This document shows, in pieces, positions 20,555 through 29,104 of a DNA stretch of 32,379 bases. The stretch's first letter is position 1; each line of letters starts with the position of its first letter. Source of the DNA: Candidatus Tayloriibacteriota bacterium (GTDB lineage Bacteria; Patescibacteriota; Minisyncoccia; Phycocordibacterales; CAIRYW01); the NCBI GenBank assembly GCA_028286725.1, contig JAQBQZ010000001.1, positions 1 through 32,379 of the forward strand, read 5' to 3'. The translations under genes and the position numbers were made by a program. Below the pieces are notes generated by a model. The model was not told the origin of the DNA. It saw only the letters and a list, made by a program, of their open reading frames with translations, and made no database searches.

Positions 20555-21778
20555 TTATTTGTTATTAATTATTTTAACAAATCTATGCTTTCCTATCTTA
20601 TATGTACCTTCTATTGCTTTGAAATGTATGTCGGGAACTTTTTCATTCGTATCAAGGTTTGTGATGGCACCTTCTTTTACCAATCTCGCAAAATCAGATT
20701 TCGACGAGAGTGTTTTGTTTTTAACTAAAACATCCGACAACAATTCACCATCTGCATACTTTATTTTAGGAACATCTTTTGGTGTTTCCTTGTTGCTAAA
20801 TACTGAGACGAAATTTTCTTCTGCTTTTTTTCCAGCAGCCTCTCCATGAAACATAGTGACAATATCACGTGCCAATAGCATCTTAAGTTCTTTTGGATTT
20901 GTTCCTGCTCCAATCTTATTCTTTGCATCTTCGATGAATTCCATCGTTCTGTCGGTCGTCATAAGAAAATACTCTTCGAGAAGTTCATCTTTTATAGACA
21001 TCACCTTTCCATACATATCATTAGGAGCATCATTTATTGCGATAATATTACCCCAGCTTGATGACATCTTTCGTCCATCAGTTCCAGAAAGCATCTTAAA
21101 TGTAATGATGTTTTGTTCTGGCTGCCCAAAATGTCTTTGGATCACTCGTCCGGCTTTCAAATTAAAGAGCTGGTCAAATCCTCCGATCTCAATATCTGCC
21201 TTGAGTGCCACAGAGTCATATCCCTGCATCAAAGGATACATAAGCTCACGAAGCGAGATCTCCTCACCCTTTTCGATTCTGTCTTTAAAATTTCTTCGTT
21301 CGATCATTTGCTGAAGAGTAAATGTTTCAGCAAGTTCACACACATCTTTGAAATTAAGTTTTGAGAGCCATTTGCTGTTGTAGTGAAATTCAGCTTTTTT
21401 TAGATCGAGGATTTTGCCCACTTGCTCTTTGTAAGTTTTGAGATTCAGGTTTACCTGTTCTGCCGTAAGCATTGGTCGCTTTGAGAGCTTATCTGATGCA
21501 TCGCCAATAAGTGCTGTAAAGTCTCCTACAAGAAAAACCACTTGATGCCCCATATCTTGAAGCTTTCGAAGTTTTCGAAGAGGAATAGCTCTTCCAATGT
21601 GGATATGGGGAGAGGTTGGATCGACTCCAAGTTTTATTCGAAGCACTTTGCCTCCAAGGAGTTTTTTGCGGAGATCGTCTTTTACAAAAACATCCTCTAC
21701 TCCTCGAGACAAGAATTCATCCACCTGTGCCTCTGACACATTTATATTCCGATTTTTATTATTGAGTCCAAAAACCAT
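20555..21778 (-). CDS. tyrS: Tyrosyl-tRNA synthetase
   Basis: 407-residue class I synthetase charging tRNA-Tyr. The HIGH motif appears as PHIHIGRA (about residues 57-64) and KMSKS as GRKMSSSWGN. LVGDFTALIGDASDKLSKRP and YPLMQGYDSVALKADIEIGG (with GGFDQLFNL) form the tyrosine pocket of the TyrRS2-like (YadB/Thermus-type) branch. A C-terminal S4-type RNA-binding domain follows (about 345-407: LLSDVLVKNKTLSSKSDFAR to GKHRFVKIIN). The ATG at 21778 is chosen; a frame open to 21841 would run into the promoter of the divergent PBP gene. TATGAT and TAAAAT lie close upstream. Confidence 0.95.
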   Translation of the reverse strand: MVFGLNNKNRNINVSEAQVDEFLSRGVEDVFVKDDLRKKLLGGKVLRIKLGVDPTSPHIHIGRAIPLRKLRKLQDMGHQVVFLVGDFTALIGDASDKLSKRPMLTAEQVNLNLKTYKEQVGKILDLKKAEFHYNSKWLSKLNFKDVCELAETFTLQQMIERRNFKDRIEKGEEISLRELMYPLMQGYDSVALKADIEIGGFDQLFNLKAGRVIQRHFGQPEQNIITFKMLSGTDGRKMSSSWGNIIAINDAPNDMYGKVMSIKDELLEEYFLMTTDRTMEFIEDAKNKIGAGTNPKELKMLLARDIVTMFHGEAAGKKAEENFVSVFSNKETPKDVPKIKYADGELLSDVLVKNKTLSSKSDFARLVKEGAITNLDTNEKVPDIHFKAIEGTYKIGKHRFVKIINNK

Positions 21779-21878
21779 AATTGGGTTAATTTTATCATAA
21801 AACCCCTCTTCTCGCATCATTTGTGGTAAAATGTATGGCAAGCAATCTCAAAATTAACCACTATATAAAAATACTAAA

Positions 21879-24353
21879 ATGTTAAAAACAATAGACAAAT
21901 ATCTACGGAAGATCGAAGACTTTATAATAAATGGGGTCAAAAAAATGGTCGGAAAAGGCAAAAAAACAAAACAAAGAAAAAACATCTGGAAAGAGATCCT
22001 TTTTATTGTTATTGCTCTATTCCTACTTTGTGTTGGAGGCGCCCTTTTATGGTTCTCATCAATCGAAATCCCAGATCTCGCTTCATTTGACCAGAGAATC
22101 CTTGGCCAATCAACAAAGATCTATGACAAAACAGGTCAAATCCTTCTTTATGATCTTAATAGCAGTGTTCGAAGAACCGTTGTTCCTTTTGATCAGATTT
22201 CAGACAATGTAAAGCACGCAACGCTTGCGATCGAAGATCCAGAATTCTACCAGCACGGCGGTATCAAAATAACAGCGATCATCAGAGCAGTTTTTGCAAA
22301 CCTTTCAACAATGGAATTCTCACAAGGAGGATCAACAATCACACAACAGGTGGTTAAGAACTCTCTTCTCACTCGAGAAAAAACAATCACAAGAAAAGTG
22401 AAGGAATGGTTCCTCTCGATCAAGCTTGAAAAAACATTAACTAAAGATCAGATTTTGAATCTTTATTTAAACGAATCACCATACGGTGGAACTATTTATG
22501 GTATTGAGGAAGCTTCAATGGCTTACTTCAATAAAAAATCGAGTGATCTTGATATTGCAGAGAGTGCTTATCTCGCCTCAATCCCAAAATCCCCAACTAC
22601 TTACTCACCTTTTGGGAATCATAGAGACGAGCTGGAAGCGCGAAAGAACCTAACACTTTCAAAAATGAAAGAGGTGGGTTACATCACAGATGCAGAATAT
22701 CAATCAGCAAAGGATGAAAAAGTAACTTTTTCTGCAGAACAAACTGGCGGCATCAAAGCTCCTCATTTTGTTATGTACATCAAAGATTATCTCCAAGAAC
22801 AATATGGTGACAAGATGCTTACCGAAGGCGGCCTCAAAGTTATCACAACGCTCGACTATGATATGCAGAAAAAAGCAGAGGAGATCGTAAAAGCAAAAGC
22901 AATCGAGAATGGAAAACTTTGGCATGCAACCAATGCCGCACTCGTTGCACTTGATTCAAAGACAGGACAAATTCTCACTATGGTAGGATCTCGAGATTAT
23001 TTCGATAAAGAAATCGATGGTAACTACAATGTTGCAACAGCAAAAAGACAGCCAGGATCATCATTCAAACCAATCGTTTATGCAAAGGCATTCGAAATGG
23101 GATATCGGCCTGAGACAACACTCTTCGACACAGAAACACAATTCTCAACAACTTGTGCAGCAGATAATACAACAAGTGACGATCCTTGTTATTCGCCAGG
23201 CAACTACGATGGTAAATTCCGAGGACCAATCACACTCCGAAACGCGCTTGCACAGTCGATTAACATTCCCGCTGTAAAACTTCTTTATCTTGTTGGAGTT
23301 AATAATGCAATCGACCTCGCAGAAAAAATGGGTATTTCAACACTCGCTGACCGCGCACGGTTTGGACTCTCGCTTGTCCTTGGAGGTGGTGAAGTTACCC
23401 TTCTGGATCTGACGGGCGCATACAGCGTATTCTCTGATAACGGAATGAAACACCAAACAACTGGAATATTAAAAATAACAGACCAGACAGGAAAGGTTCT
23501 CGAGCAATATACGGACAACAGCGAGCAAGTGCTTGAGCCAGATACAACACATCTTATTTCTGACGTACTTTCTGACAACGTGGCGCGAACTCCGATATTC
23601 GGAGCTGCATCAAGCCTTTATTTCCCTGACAGACAAGTTGCTGCAAAAACAGGAACAACCAACAACTATCGAGATGCCTGGGTGATCGGATACACACCAC
23701 AGATTACGGTAGGCGCATGGTCAGGTAACAACGACAATACCCCTATCGCAAAGCAGGTAGCAGGATATATCGTAGCTCCAATGTGGCATGAATTTATGAA
23801 TGCAATACTTCCTTCTCTTCCTGATGAAAGATTTACAAAGCCGGATGAAAAAGATCTTTCTGACCTTAAGCCTATACTTCGAGGTGAGTGGCAAAATGAT
23901 GCTGGGGTACACTCAATACTTTATTACATAGACAAATCAGATCCGCTTGGTCCTGCACCAACAAACCCTGCGAATGACCCCCAGTTCTCTCATTGGGAAT
24001 ATGGAGTACAAAAATGGCTTGGTACTCAAGGGATTCTCCCAACTCAAACTCCAACTACAAGTGACACAACACAACAAGGTATTCAACTTAGTGTCATAAC
24101 ACCTATAAATGATACTCATATAAAAACAGGAGATAAAATAGTGGTAAATATAAAAACAGTTTCAAATAGCCCTATCAAAAAAGTAGACTTCTTCTTGGCA
24201 GGAACATTCCTTGGATCGTCAGAATTCCCGCCATATGGATTTACATTTGTGGTCGGAGACAGAGTATCTCTTGGTAATAATATCTTGAGTATTGTAGCCA
24301 CAGATTCAACTGGTGCACAGAAATCAGTTGGTACGGAATTAATTAAGGAGTAG
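21879..24353 (+). CDS. Class A penicillin-binding protein (PBP1a-like)
   Basis: 824-residue bifunctional peptidoglycan synthase. A basic cytoplasmic tail precedes the transmembrane segment (ILFIVIALFLLCVGGALLWF, about 40-59). The GT51 glycosyltransferase shows AIEDPEFYQHGGI (catalytic Glu), FSQGGSTITQQVVKNSLL, RKVKEWFLSIKLEKTLTKDQ and LNLYLNESPYGGTIYGIEEA. The transpeptidase shows RQPGSSFKPIVYAKAF (active-site Ser-x-x-Lys), ALAQSINIPAVKL and AAKTGTTNNYRDAW. A Thr/Gln-rich linker and an Ig-like domain (ITPINDTHIKTGDKIVVNIK) complete the C-terminus. A TGGTAAAAT extended -10 lies about 45 nt upstream. Confidence 0.96.
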   Translation: MLKTIDKYLRKIEDFIINGVKKMVGKGKKTKQRKNIWKEILFIVIALFLLCVGGALLWFSSIEIPDLASFDQRILGQSTKIYDKTGQILLYDLNSSVRRTVVPFDQISDNVKHATLAIEDPEFYQHGGIKITAIIRAVFANLSTMEFSQGGSTITQQVVKNSLLTREKTITRKVKEWFLSIKLEKTLTKDQILNLYLNESPYGGTIYGIEEASMAYFNKKSSDLDIAESAYLASIPKSPTTYSPFGNHRDELEARKNLTLSKMKEVGYITDAEYQSAKDEKVTFSAEQTGGIKAPHFVMYIKDYLQEQYGDKMLTEGGLKVITTLDYDMQKKAEEIVKAKAIENGKLWHATNAALVALDSKTGQILTMVGSRDYFDKEIDGNYNVATAKRQPGSSFKPIVYAKAFEMGYRPETTLFDTETQFSTTCAADNTTSDDPCYSPGNYDGKFRGPITLRNALAQSINIPAVKLLYLVGVNNAIDLAEKMGISTLADRARFGLSLVLGGGEVTLLDLTGAYSVFSDNGMKHQTTGILKITDQTGKVLEQYTDNSEQVLEPDTTHLISDVLSDNVARTPIFGAASSLYFPDRQVAAKTGTTNNYRDAWVIGYTPQITVGAWSGNNDNTPIAKQVAGYIVAPMWHEFMNAILPSLPDERFTKPDEKDLSDLKPILRGEWQNDAGVHSILYYIDKSDPLGPAPTNPANDPQFSHWEYGVQKWLGTQGILPTQTPTTSDTTQQGIQLSVITPINDTHIKTGDKIVVNIKTVSNSPIKKVDFFLAGTFLGSSEFPPYGFTFVVGDRVSLGNNILSIVATDSTGAQKSVGTELIKE

Positions 24354-24360
24354 AAAGATC

Positions 24361-24407
24361 AAAATAAAAAAGCACGACACTCAAACGGTGTCGTGCTTTT
24401 TTATTTT
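24361..24407. terminator. PBP terminator, 20-bp perfect stem
   Basis: Arms 24361-24380 and 24388-24407 are exact reverse complements, loop 7 nt, with T6 on plus and the mirrored run on minus. It serves the PBP gene and the convergent 24413 gene. Confidence 0.92.
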
Positions 24408-24412
24408 ATTTT

Positions 24413-24670
24413 CTACCTTATATCACCCACCTTAAATCCCTTTTCTTTCAAAGTTGTAAGAATCATTTCTTTTCTCATAAAAATCTCAGTCTTCATATAC
24501 CCCGAAACATTAATATATAAAATATCAATTTTCAGATCAACTGTTTCAAACGGAATTTCAAACCCAGAGCACTCTGTGAGAGTCGCTACAAGCCTCTCCC
24601 TCTCTTCTCGAGGGTTCTTAAGATGGCGAAATTTCTCTAAAAGAGATGAAAGTGAGGATAGGTTGTACAT
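24413..24670 (-). CDS. Small DUF721-like protein
   Basis: 85-residue protein: helical N-terminus (SSLLEKFRHLKNPREERERL), then ECSGFEIPFETVDLKIDILY and VSGYMKTEIFMRKEMILTTL. The pattern of a short helix, a KxxxLYIxVSGxxKTEIFxRKxxIL strand-helix and a closing LKEKGFKV resembles short DUF721/DciA-like proteins found next to replication genes in CPR genomes. DciA is a DnaB helicase loader; this relation is tentative. The ATG lies 4 nt after structured element B, whose AGG is the only Shine-Dalgarno-like sequence. Confidence 0.55.
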   Translation of the reverse strand: MYNLSSLSSLLEKFRHLKNPREERERLVATLTECSGFEIPFETVDLKIDILYINVSGYMKTEIFMRKEMILTTLKEKGFKVGDIR

Positions 24671-24674
24671 TTGC

Positions 24675-24875
24675 CCTAGAAAATTTTAGCTGTTAAAAAG
24701 TCGATTGATTTACACCACAACATTGATATCCTGCCCCAATAATAAGCCTAGCAATTTAATTTTATCACAAAACTGAATCGACTTTTTGTTATGCAATATT
24801 AAACACGTAAATTCACACCAACCTTACATTGCGATACGAATACATATTACATAACGACAGCTAAAACTTTAGAGG
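24675..24875 (-). ncRNA. Structured intergenic element, copy B (candidate cis-regulatory RNA)
   Basis: Same architecture as copy A at 12321-12539. P1 24675-24693 with 24857-24875, P2 24788-24797 with 24846-24855 (one C-A mismatch), P3 24695-24706 with 24776-24787 (perfect 12 bp). Junction nucleotides match copy A: one base P1-P3, one base P2-P1. P1 differs from copy A at three positions, each compensated on the partner strand. On minus it begins shortly after the CYTH-gene stop and ends CTAGGGCAA-ATG at the DUF721-like gene. Confidence 0.65.
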
Positions 24876-24887
24876 GTGAATTTAAAA

Positions 24888-25421
24888 TTAATTCTTCCTT
24901 AACATAAGGATATCATACCCCTCAAAAACTCGGTCTTCCTTTTTAACTCCGAGTGATTCTAGAAATTCAAACATCTCATCTTGAATTTTTTCTGCGCTTC
25001 CTTCATCCATTATTCGCTCAACTTCGATAAAATCTCCTAAATCTTCAACATTATCAACGCAGATTTCGAATTCTTTATAATGAGTGGTAATTCTTTTTTT
25101 ATTAACAGTTACCGCTGGAAGATATTTGAGAAGTTTTAGTATGCTTTCCATCTCCCCTTCTGAATTTATTTCTATCTCATGTTCTATTTTCGAAAGACTA
25201 TTTTCACCATTCGTTTTTAATGTAAAAATTATTTTATTATTACTTTTCCGAATTCTTAAAAAGATTTTGTTAGATGAAAAGGTATTTATATCTCCCACTT
25301 TTTCAACATACACCATATCATGTTGGGTTTTAGGTTCTTCAAAAACACACCCGAGTGATTCAAGCTTACTTACAACACCATCTTTATTTATTAACCTTGC
25401 TTTAACTTCAATCTCTCTCAT
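24888..25421 (-). CDS. CYTH domain protein (class IV adenylate cyclase-like)
   Basis: 177-residue CYTH (CyaB/thiamine-triphosphatase) protein. The signature ExExK is REIEVKARL at the N-terminus. The tunnel strands carry alternating charged residues: KIFLRIRKSNNKIIFTLKTN, SKIEHEIEINS, KKRITTHYKEFEICVDNVED and GDFIEVERIMDEGS. Such enzymes bind a triphosphate and divalent metal inside a beta-barrel and act on ATP, thiamine triphosphate or polyphosphate. The substrate here is not predictable. The form resembles archaeal-type CyaB. It sits 42 nt downstream of dnaN and may be in the same operon. Element B follows the stop. Confidence 0.85.
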   Translation of the reverse strand: MREIEVKARLINKDGVVSKLESLGCVFEEPKTQHDMVYVEKVGDINTFSSNKIFLRIRKSNNKIIFTLKTNGENSLSKIEHEIEINSEGEMESILKLLKYLPAVTVNKKRITTHYKEFEICVDNVEDLGDFIEVERIMDEGSAEKIQDEMFEFLESLGVKKEDRVFEGYDILMLRKN

Positions 25422-25463
25422 TTGTATTTATTTTTAATCTCTAATTTTTGAGTTTTGATCTAC

Positions 25464-26564
25464 TTATCTATTCATCGACATCACAAGATAGGTAAAGAGA
25501 GTATTATTTGAAGGATTTATAATCATAGGACGTCCTTGCCCCGCAATCTTTAATATTACAGAATCACTTTCAATAACCGAAAGACAATCCAAAATATATC
25601 GGTGATTAAATGACATAGTAAGCTCTTCACCCTCTACAGTTCCTTTAATAGACTGTTTCCCTTCCCCAACATCATTGTTTTTAGTTGAAAGATCTAGAGT
25701 TTTTGTTCCAGGATTAAAGGAGACGGTGAGCTGATTGAATGAGTTCGAAAAAATACTTGAGAGTTTCAAAGCTGAAACGAGATCAGACTTCAAAATTGTT
25801 GCTTTTGTACTAAACTCCTTTGGAATAATCTGTCTGTAATCTGGAAAATTACCATCAACCACTCGAGACGAAAGATGAATGTCCCCTGTTGTAATAGAGA
25901 GTTGATTCTTTGAAATAACAATCTCCAAATCCCCGCTCATATTCTCAAAAGTTCGAACGATTTCCAAAGCGTTCTTAAATGGAATAAGAATCGGATCAAA
26001 TCCTGTCACTTTCTTTACTTTTACCCTTCTTTCAGCAAGGCGAAATGAGTCTGTTGCCACAAAGACAAGATCTTCGTTATCTTCGTATATATAAACACTT
26101 GAAAGTTCTGGCTTAATAGTAGAAACCGCAGAACTCCACACAACAGACTTAAGACCCGTTATAAGTTCTTTGGATCCTATATTAAAACTCTTTCCGTCAG
26201 TCACACGAGGAATCACCGGAAAATCTTCTACAGACATAGTATTGAAGGATGCCTCACTTTGACCCGAAACTACAGTACACACAGATCCAATATTCTCTAT
26301 AGTAATAGTTTTACTTTGAACAGAGTTTGAGAGGAAAGATTTCATAAGCGAACCAGATACTGCAACTGCTCCCTCTTCTGATATTTTAGCTTGTACAGAG
26401 ACTTCGATACCCACATCAAGGTTTGTTGCCTTTACCACAACCGAGCTCCCCTTCGCCTCTATAATCACATAAGAGAGTATTGGAAGTGAAACATGTTTAC
26501 CTGCCACTCGCTCTGACTGACTGACTGCTTCAAGGAATTTTTCTTTTATTATTTCAATCTTCAT
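25464..26564 (-). CDS. dnaN: DNA polymerase III beta subunit (sliding clamp)
   Basis: 366-residue processivity clamp with the usual three-domain fold. It starts MKIEIIKEKFLEAVSQSERV and carries LPILSYVIIEAKGSSVVVKA (domain 1), TDSFRLAERRVKV (domain 2), FPDYRQIIPKEF (domain 2-3 junction) and ends PMIINPSNNTLFTYLVMSMN R, close to the universal P-M-x-L/R C-terminus that forms the client-binding pocket. Length is normal. It lies downstream of dnaA with a 264-nt gap that holds the proposed origin. A TATAAT (about 26578-26583 on minus) could be a local promoter, with a leader of about 8-14 nt. Confidence 0.96.
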   Translation of the reverse strand: MKIEIIKEKFLEAVSQSERVAGKHVSLPILSYVIIEAKGSSVVVKATNLDVGIEVSVQAKISEEGAVAVSGSLMKSFLSNSVQSKTITIENIGSVCTVVSGQSEASFNTMSVEDFPVIPRVTDGKSFNIGSKELITGLKSVVWSSAVSTIKPELSSVYIYEDNEDLVFVATDSFRLAERRVKVKKVTGFDPILIPFKNALEIVRTFENMSGDLEIVISKNQLSITTGDIHLSSRVVDGNFPDYRQIIPKEFSTKATILKSDLVSALKLSSIFSNSFNQLTVSFNPGTKTLDLSTKNNDVGEGKQSIKGTVEGEELTMSFNHRYILDCLSVIESDSVILKIAGQGRPMIINPSNNTLFTYLVMSMNR

Positions 26565-26593
26565 ATATAAAAAGTCTTATTATAATAATGCTC

Positions 26594-26828
26594 TGTGGAT
26601 TTGTGGATAACACTCAATTCTCTTTAATTAATAATGGTTTTATGGTCGTCTTTATTCCAATTTCTCCTGTAAGGCAATTGTTGATATTTTTTTAGAAAAA
26701 ATAAAAACAAAATATTTTCTTTCTTTCCAACATCTTTTCAACATACTTTCTCACACCTTATTCACACCTTGTCCCCACTTTAATAAATAAAACATTTTTT
26801 AATTAATTTTATTTATTTTTTTCTCTAT
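26594..26828. other. Candidate oriC, dnaA-dnaN side
   Basis: Holds a perfect DnaA box TGTGGATAA (26602-26610) with a near copy 8 bp earlier (26594-26602). Three 9-mers follow at 11-bp steps: TTTCTCACA (26747), TTATTCACA (26758, matching TTATNCACA) and TTGTCCCCA (26769). A very AT-rich stretch of about 50 bp (26777-26826) adjoins this array and could be the unwinding element. Confidence 0.65.
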
Positions 26829-28184
26829 CTACAACATTGCTCGGATCTGATTTACTTCTTGCAACAATTGATTACTGTTTTTAAGATCATTCTTTACTTT
26901 CTCACATGAGTGAATGACTGTTGTGTGGTCTCGTCCACCCATCTTTTGTCCTATAGAAGGATAAGAGACGCCGTAATCTTCTCGGAGGATATACATTGCA
27001 ATCTGTCGCGGCTTCACCACCTCCTTCTTTCTTGTCTTGTCCGTTATAGATGCTTCTTCAATGTCATAGAAACTTGAAATGGCTTTTATAACATCTTTAA
27101 CTGAGACAGATTTTGTTGGCTTTGCTGTGTCTTTTATAAGATGTTTTATTTCAGACAGTTCGAGCTGACGTCCTTTAAGTTCCATCTGACAAGTAATGTT
27201 ATTTACTAGTCCTTCAAGCTCTCGGATATTACCCTCTGTGTTTGTGGTGAGGAATTCTATGATCTCGGGATCAAGGTCAATGTTTCGAGATTTGATTTTG
27301 TTTTTAATGATCGCTGAACGGGATTCATAGTCAGGCTCCGGGATGTCCACAATCATTCCTGCAACGAATCGAGACTTCAGTCGGTCCTCAAGGTCATTAA
27401 TGTAGTTTGGGTGTTGGTCTGAAGAAAAGATAATCTGCTTGTTGTTGTCATTTAGGTGATTGAAAAGATGGAAAAGTTCTTCCTGGGTTTTTTCTTTTTT
27501 TGAGAGGAATTGAATATCATCCATTATAAATACATCGTACTTCTTGTATCTATCTTTAAAGCTATTTATCTTACCTTCCTGCATCGCAGAAGCAAACTCT
27601 TGGTAGAATTTATCAGAAGTGATGTAGTATACCTTTTTGTTTGGGTCATTTTGCTTCAAATGGTTGCCTATTGCCTGAATGAGATGAGTCTTCCCTCTTC
27701 CTGTATCACCATAGAAGAAAAGAGGGTTATAAGATACTGGTTTTTTGATGATTGCTTGGGCTGCAGCATGAGCGAGCTCATTGAAAGGGCCGATAACAAA
27801 GTTCTCGAATGTATATCGAGGGTTTAGGTTATCCTCTTTGTTTATATAGAAGTCGTTCAAAGGAAGTTCTTGGCCAATTGTTGACTTAAAACTGTTCTTT
27901 TTTCGCTCATTATCCTCCATTTCCTTTCTTCCTTCGCTCTTTACAATCATATATTCAATAGATCGGACTGTTTCTGAGGCATCTCGGAGAGATTTGAATA
28001 TCATTTTATGATATTTGTTCGCAAACCATTCCTTTATAAAGGCACTTGGAACACCGATGTGCACTACTCCATCTTCTATTTTGACGATGAAAGTATCTTT
28101 AAACCACATTGCAAAATTTATTTTGGAAAGTGTAAGCTCCATTTCAGCGAGCACTTTGTTCCACAATGTTTCTTTTTCTTCCAT
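26829..28184 (-). CDS. dnaA: Chromosomal replication initiator DnaA
   Basis: 451-residue AAA+ initiator. Domain I (LWNKVLAEMELTLSKINFAM) is followed by a short acidic linker, Walker A FFYGDTGRGKTHLIQAIG (the usual GGVGLGKTHL is GDTGRGKTHL here), Walker B VFIMDDIQFLSKKE, sensor 1 and arginine-finger region (IFSSDQHPNYIND, LKSRFVAGMIVDI) and the domain IV DnaA signature GGRDHTTVIHSCEKV that contacts the DnaA box. Length is standard. TATAAT at 28226-28231 (minus) is the probable -10, with a leader of about 35 nt. A DnaA-box-like TTCTCCACA (28235-28243) lies between -10 and -35, suggesting autoregulation. Confidence 0.97.
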   Translation of the reverse strand: MEEKETLWNKVLAEMELTLSKINFAMWFKDTFIVKIEDGVVHIGVPSAFIKEWFANKYHKMIFKSLRDASETVRSIEYMIVKSEGRKEMEDNERKKNSFKSTIGQELPLNDFYINKEDNLNPRYTFENFVIGPFNELAHAAAQAIIKKPVSYNPLFFYGDTGRGKTHLIQAIGNHLKQNDPNKKVYYITSDKFYQEFASAMQEGKINSFKDRYKKYDVFIMDDIQFLSKKEKTQEELFHLFNHLNDNNKQIIFSSDQHPNYINDLEDRLKSRFVAGMIVDIPEPDYESRSAIIKNKIKSRNIDLDPEIIEFLTTNTEGNIRELEGLVNNITCQMELKGRQLELSEIKHLIKDTAKPTKSVSVKDVIKAISSFYDIEEASITDKTRKKEVVKPRQIAMYILREDYGVSYPSIGQKMGGRDHTTVIHSCEKVKNDLKNSNQLLQEVNQIRAML

Positions 28185-28225
28185 GAAGTTTAAAATTTAA
28201 GTCTTACTAAGTTATGTTCAGACGT

Positions 28226-28297
28226 ATTATACCTTTCTCCACAGGTTTTGCTCTACTTCCAAGTGAGAGATAAGTATGTTGATAAGTATGTTGATAA
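28226..28297 (-). promoter_or_regulatory. dnaA promoter and DnaA-box-like array
   Basis: On minus: TATAAT (28226-28231), a one-mismatch DnaA box (28235-28243), and two TTATCAACA 9-mers (28277-28285, 28289-28297) at a 12-bp step with a third degenerate unit at 28265-28273. The gap 28185-28344 has no gene. Confidence 0.55.
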
Positions 28298-28344
28298 CTC
28301 ATAACATAATTTCATTATCTAAAATTCACCTTATTTTATAAGGC

Positions 28345-28560
28345 TTAAATTGGTATTAAAAAACCACCCGGTTTAAGAGGTGGATTAAAGGAAATAAACG
28401 TTCTATTGTCTCCAAAGTTGTGTTTAGGATCTACTGCATCTGCTAGAATTGAATGATGTTGGTTAAGGTAATATTTCCAACCCGCCTTTTTCACCACCCT
28501 TTTGATCAGGCGGGATTTTGTTGAGATGAAAGCGGTTGATACTTTTGGAATCAAAAGCAC
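28345..28560 (-). CDS. Possible small protein between dnaA and rpmH
   Basis: 71-codon frame with a GTG start and TAA stop: [20 protein letters not shown], then [20 protein letters not shown] and [20 protein letters not shown]. Codon content looks protein-like, but no family is recognised. Its 3' end coincides with a hairpin (CCACC..GGTGG near 28361-28382). It may be real, decayed or chance; the region is otherwise intergenic in most bacteria. Confidence 0.35.
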   Translation of the reverse strand: MLLIPKVSTAFISTKSRLIKRVVKKAGWKYYLNQHHSILADAVDPKHNFGDNRTFISFNPPLKPGGFLIPI

Positions 28561-28637
28561 TGAACCTTTTAGAAGAAAAGTATAAACATAAGCCTAAAAT
28601 CTTGTCAAAAAAAGGGTTTAATGATAAAGTACCCTAT

Positions 28638-28775
28638 ATGTCAGTTACATATCAACCTAAAAAAAGAAGAAGAGCAAAGGCTCACGGATTCCTATCTCGA
28701 AGCAAGACTGCTTACGGTAAGAGAGTTCTCCGAAAGAGAATGCAGAAAGGACGAAAAAGACTTACTACTGTCTAA
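28638..28775 (+). CDS. rpmH: 50S ribosomal protein L34 (bL34)
   Basis: 45-residue, strongly basic protein: [20 protein letters not shown], then [20 protein letters not shown] and RLTTV. It matches the L34 pattern (TYQPSKRKRKRTHGFL...GR.VL..RR.KGRK.L). The start at 28638 is the family start; a longer in-frame ORF from 28536 is rejected. TAAAGT lies 7 nt upstream. It is 8 nt from rnpA, the conserved rpmH-rnpA pair beside dnaA. Confidence 0.96.
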   Translation: MSVTYQPKKRRRAKAHGFLSRSKTAYGKRVLRKRMQKGRKRLTTV

Positions 28776-28783
28776 ATCGCCTT

Positions 28784-29104
28784 ATGTTTCCACAATCCCA
28801 TCGTCTATCACGAGCGGATGTCTCAAATGTAATAAAAAGCGGGAGGGTTATCCATACCCTCCTGTTTTCTGTTCGTATACTTTCTGTAGTGACTCCTCAT
28901 TTCAAATGCGCGTTTGTCATATCAAAAAAAGAACTTAAGCTCAGTGTGGATAGAAATATGGCTAAAAGAAAGGCTAGAATGGTGTTAAGAGAGATTTCCA
29001 CAGAGTTATCCCCAGTGTATTTTGTGGTCTTTGTGAAGAAAACAATACTCAAAGCAGATTTTAAGGAGGTTGTGGATGAATACCGGAAGGTATTCAAAGC
29101 TTAG
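28784..29104 (+). CDS. rnpA: Ribonuclease P protein component
   Basis: 106-residue protein subunit of RNase P, which matures tRNA 5' ends. The family fold is recognisable from FPQSHRLSRADVSNVIKSGR, the central strand FSVRILSVV and VISKKELKLSVDRNMAKRKA with RMVLRE in place of the RNR signature. It is divergent but in the canonical place after rpmH. Its stop lies inside a 20-bp inverted repeat that continues into the terminator region. A TTATCCCCA (29006-29014) in the gene resembles a DnaA box. Confidence 0.9.
   Translation: MFPQSHRLSRADVSNVIKSGRVIHTLLFSVRILSVVTPHFKCAFVISKKELKLSVDRNMAKRKARMVLREISTELSPVYFVVFVKKTILKADFKEVVDEYRKVFKA

Noticed and set aside
12546-24353. UGA recoding as Gly or Trp, as in some CPR lineages
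   Set aside because: polA, the PBP gene and pilB are complete without in-frame UGA and use standard Trp and Gly codons.
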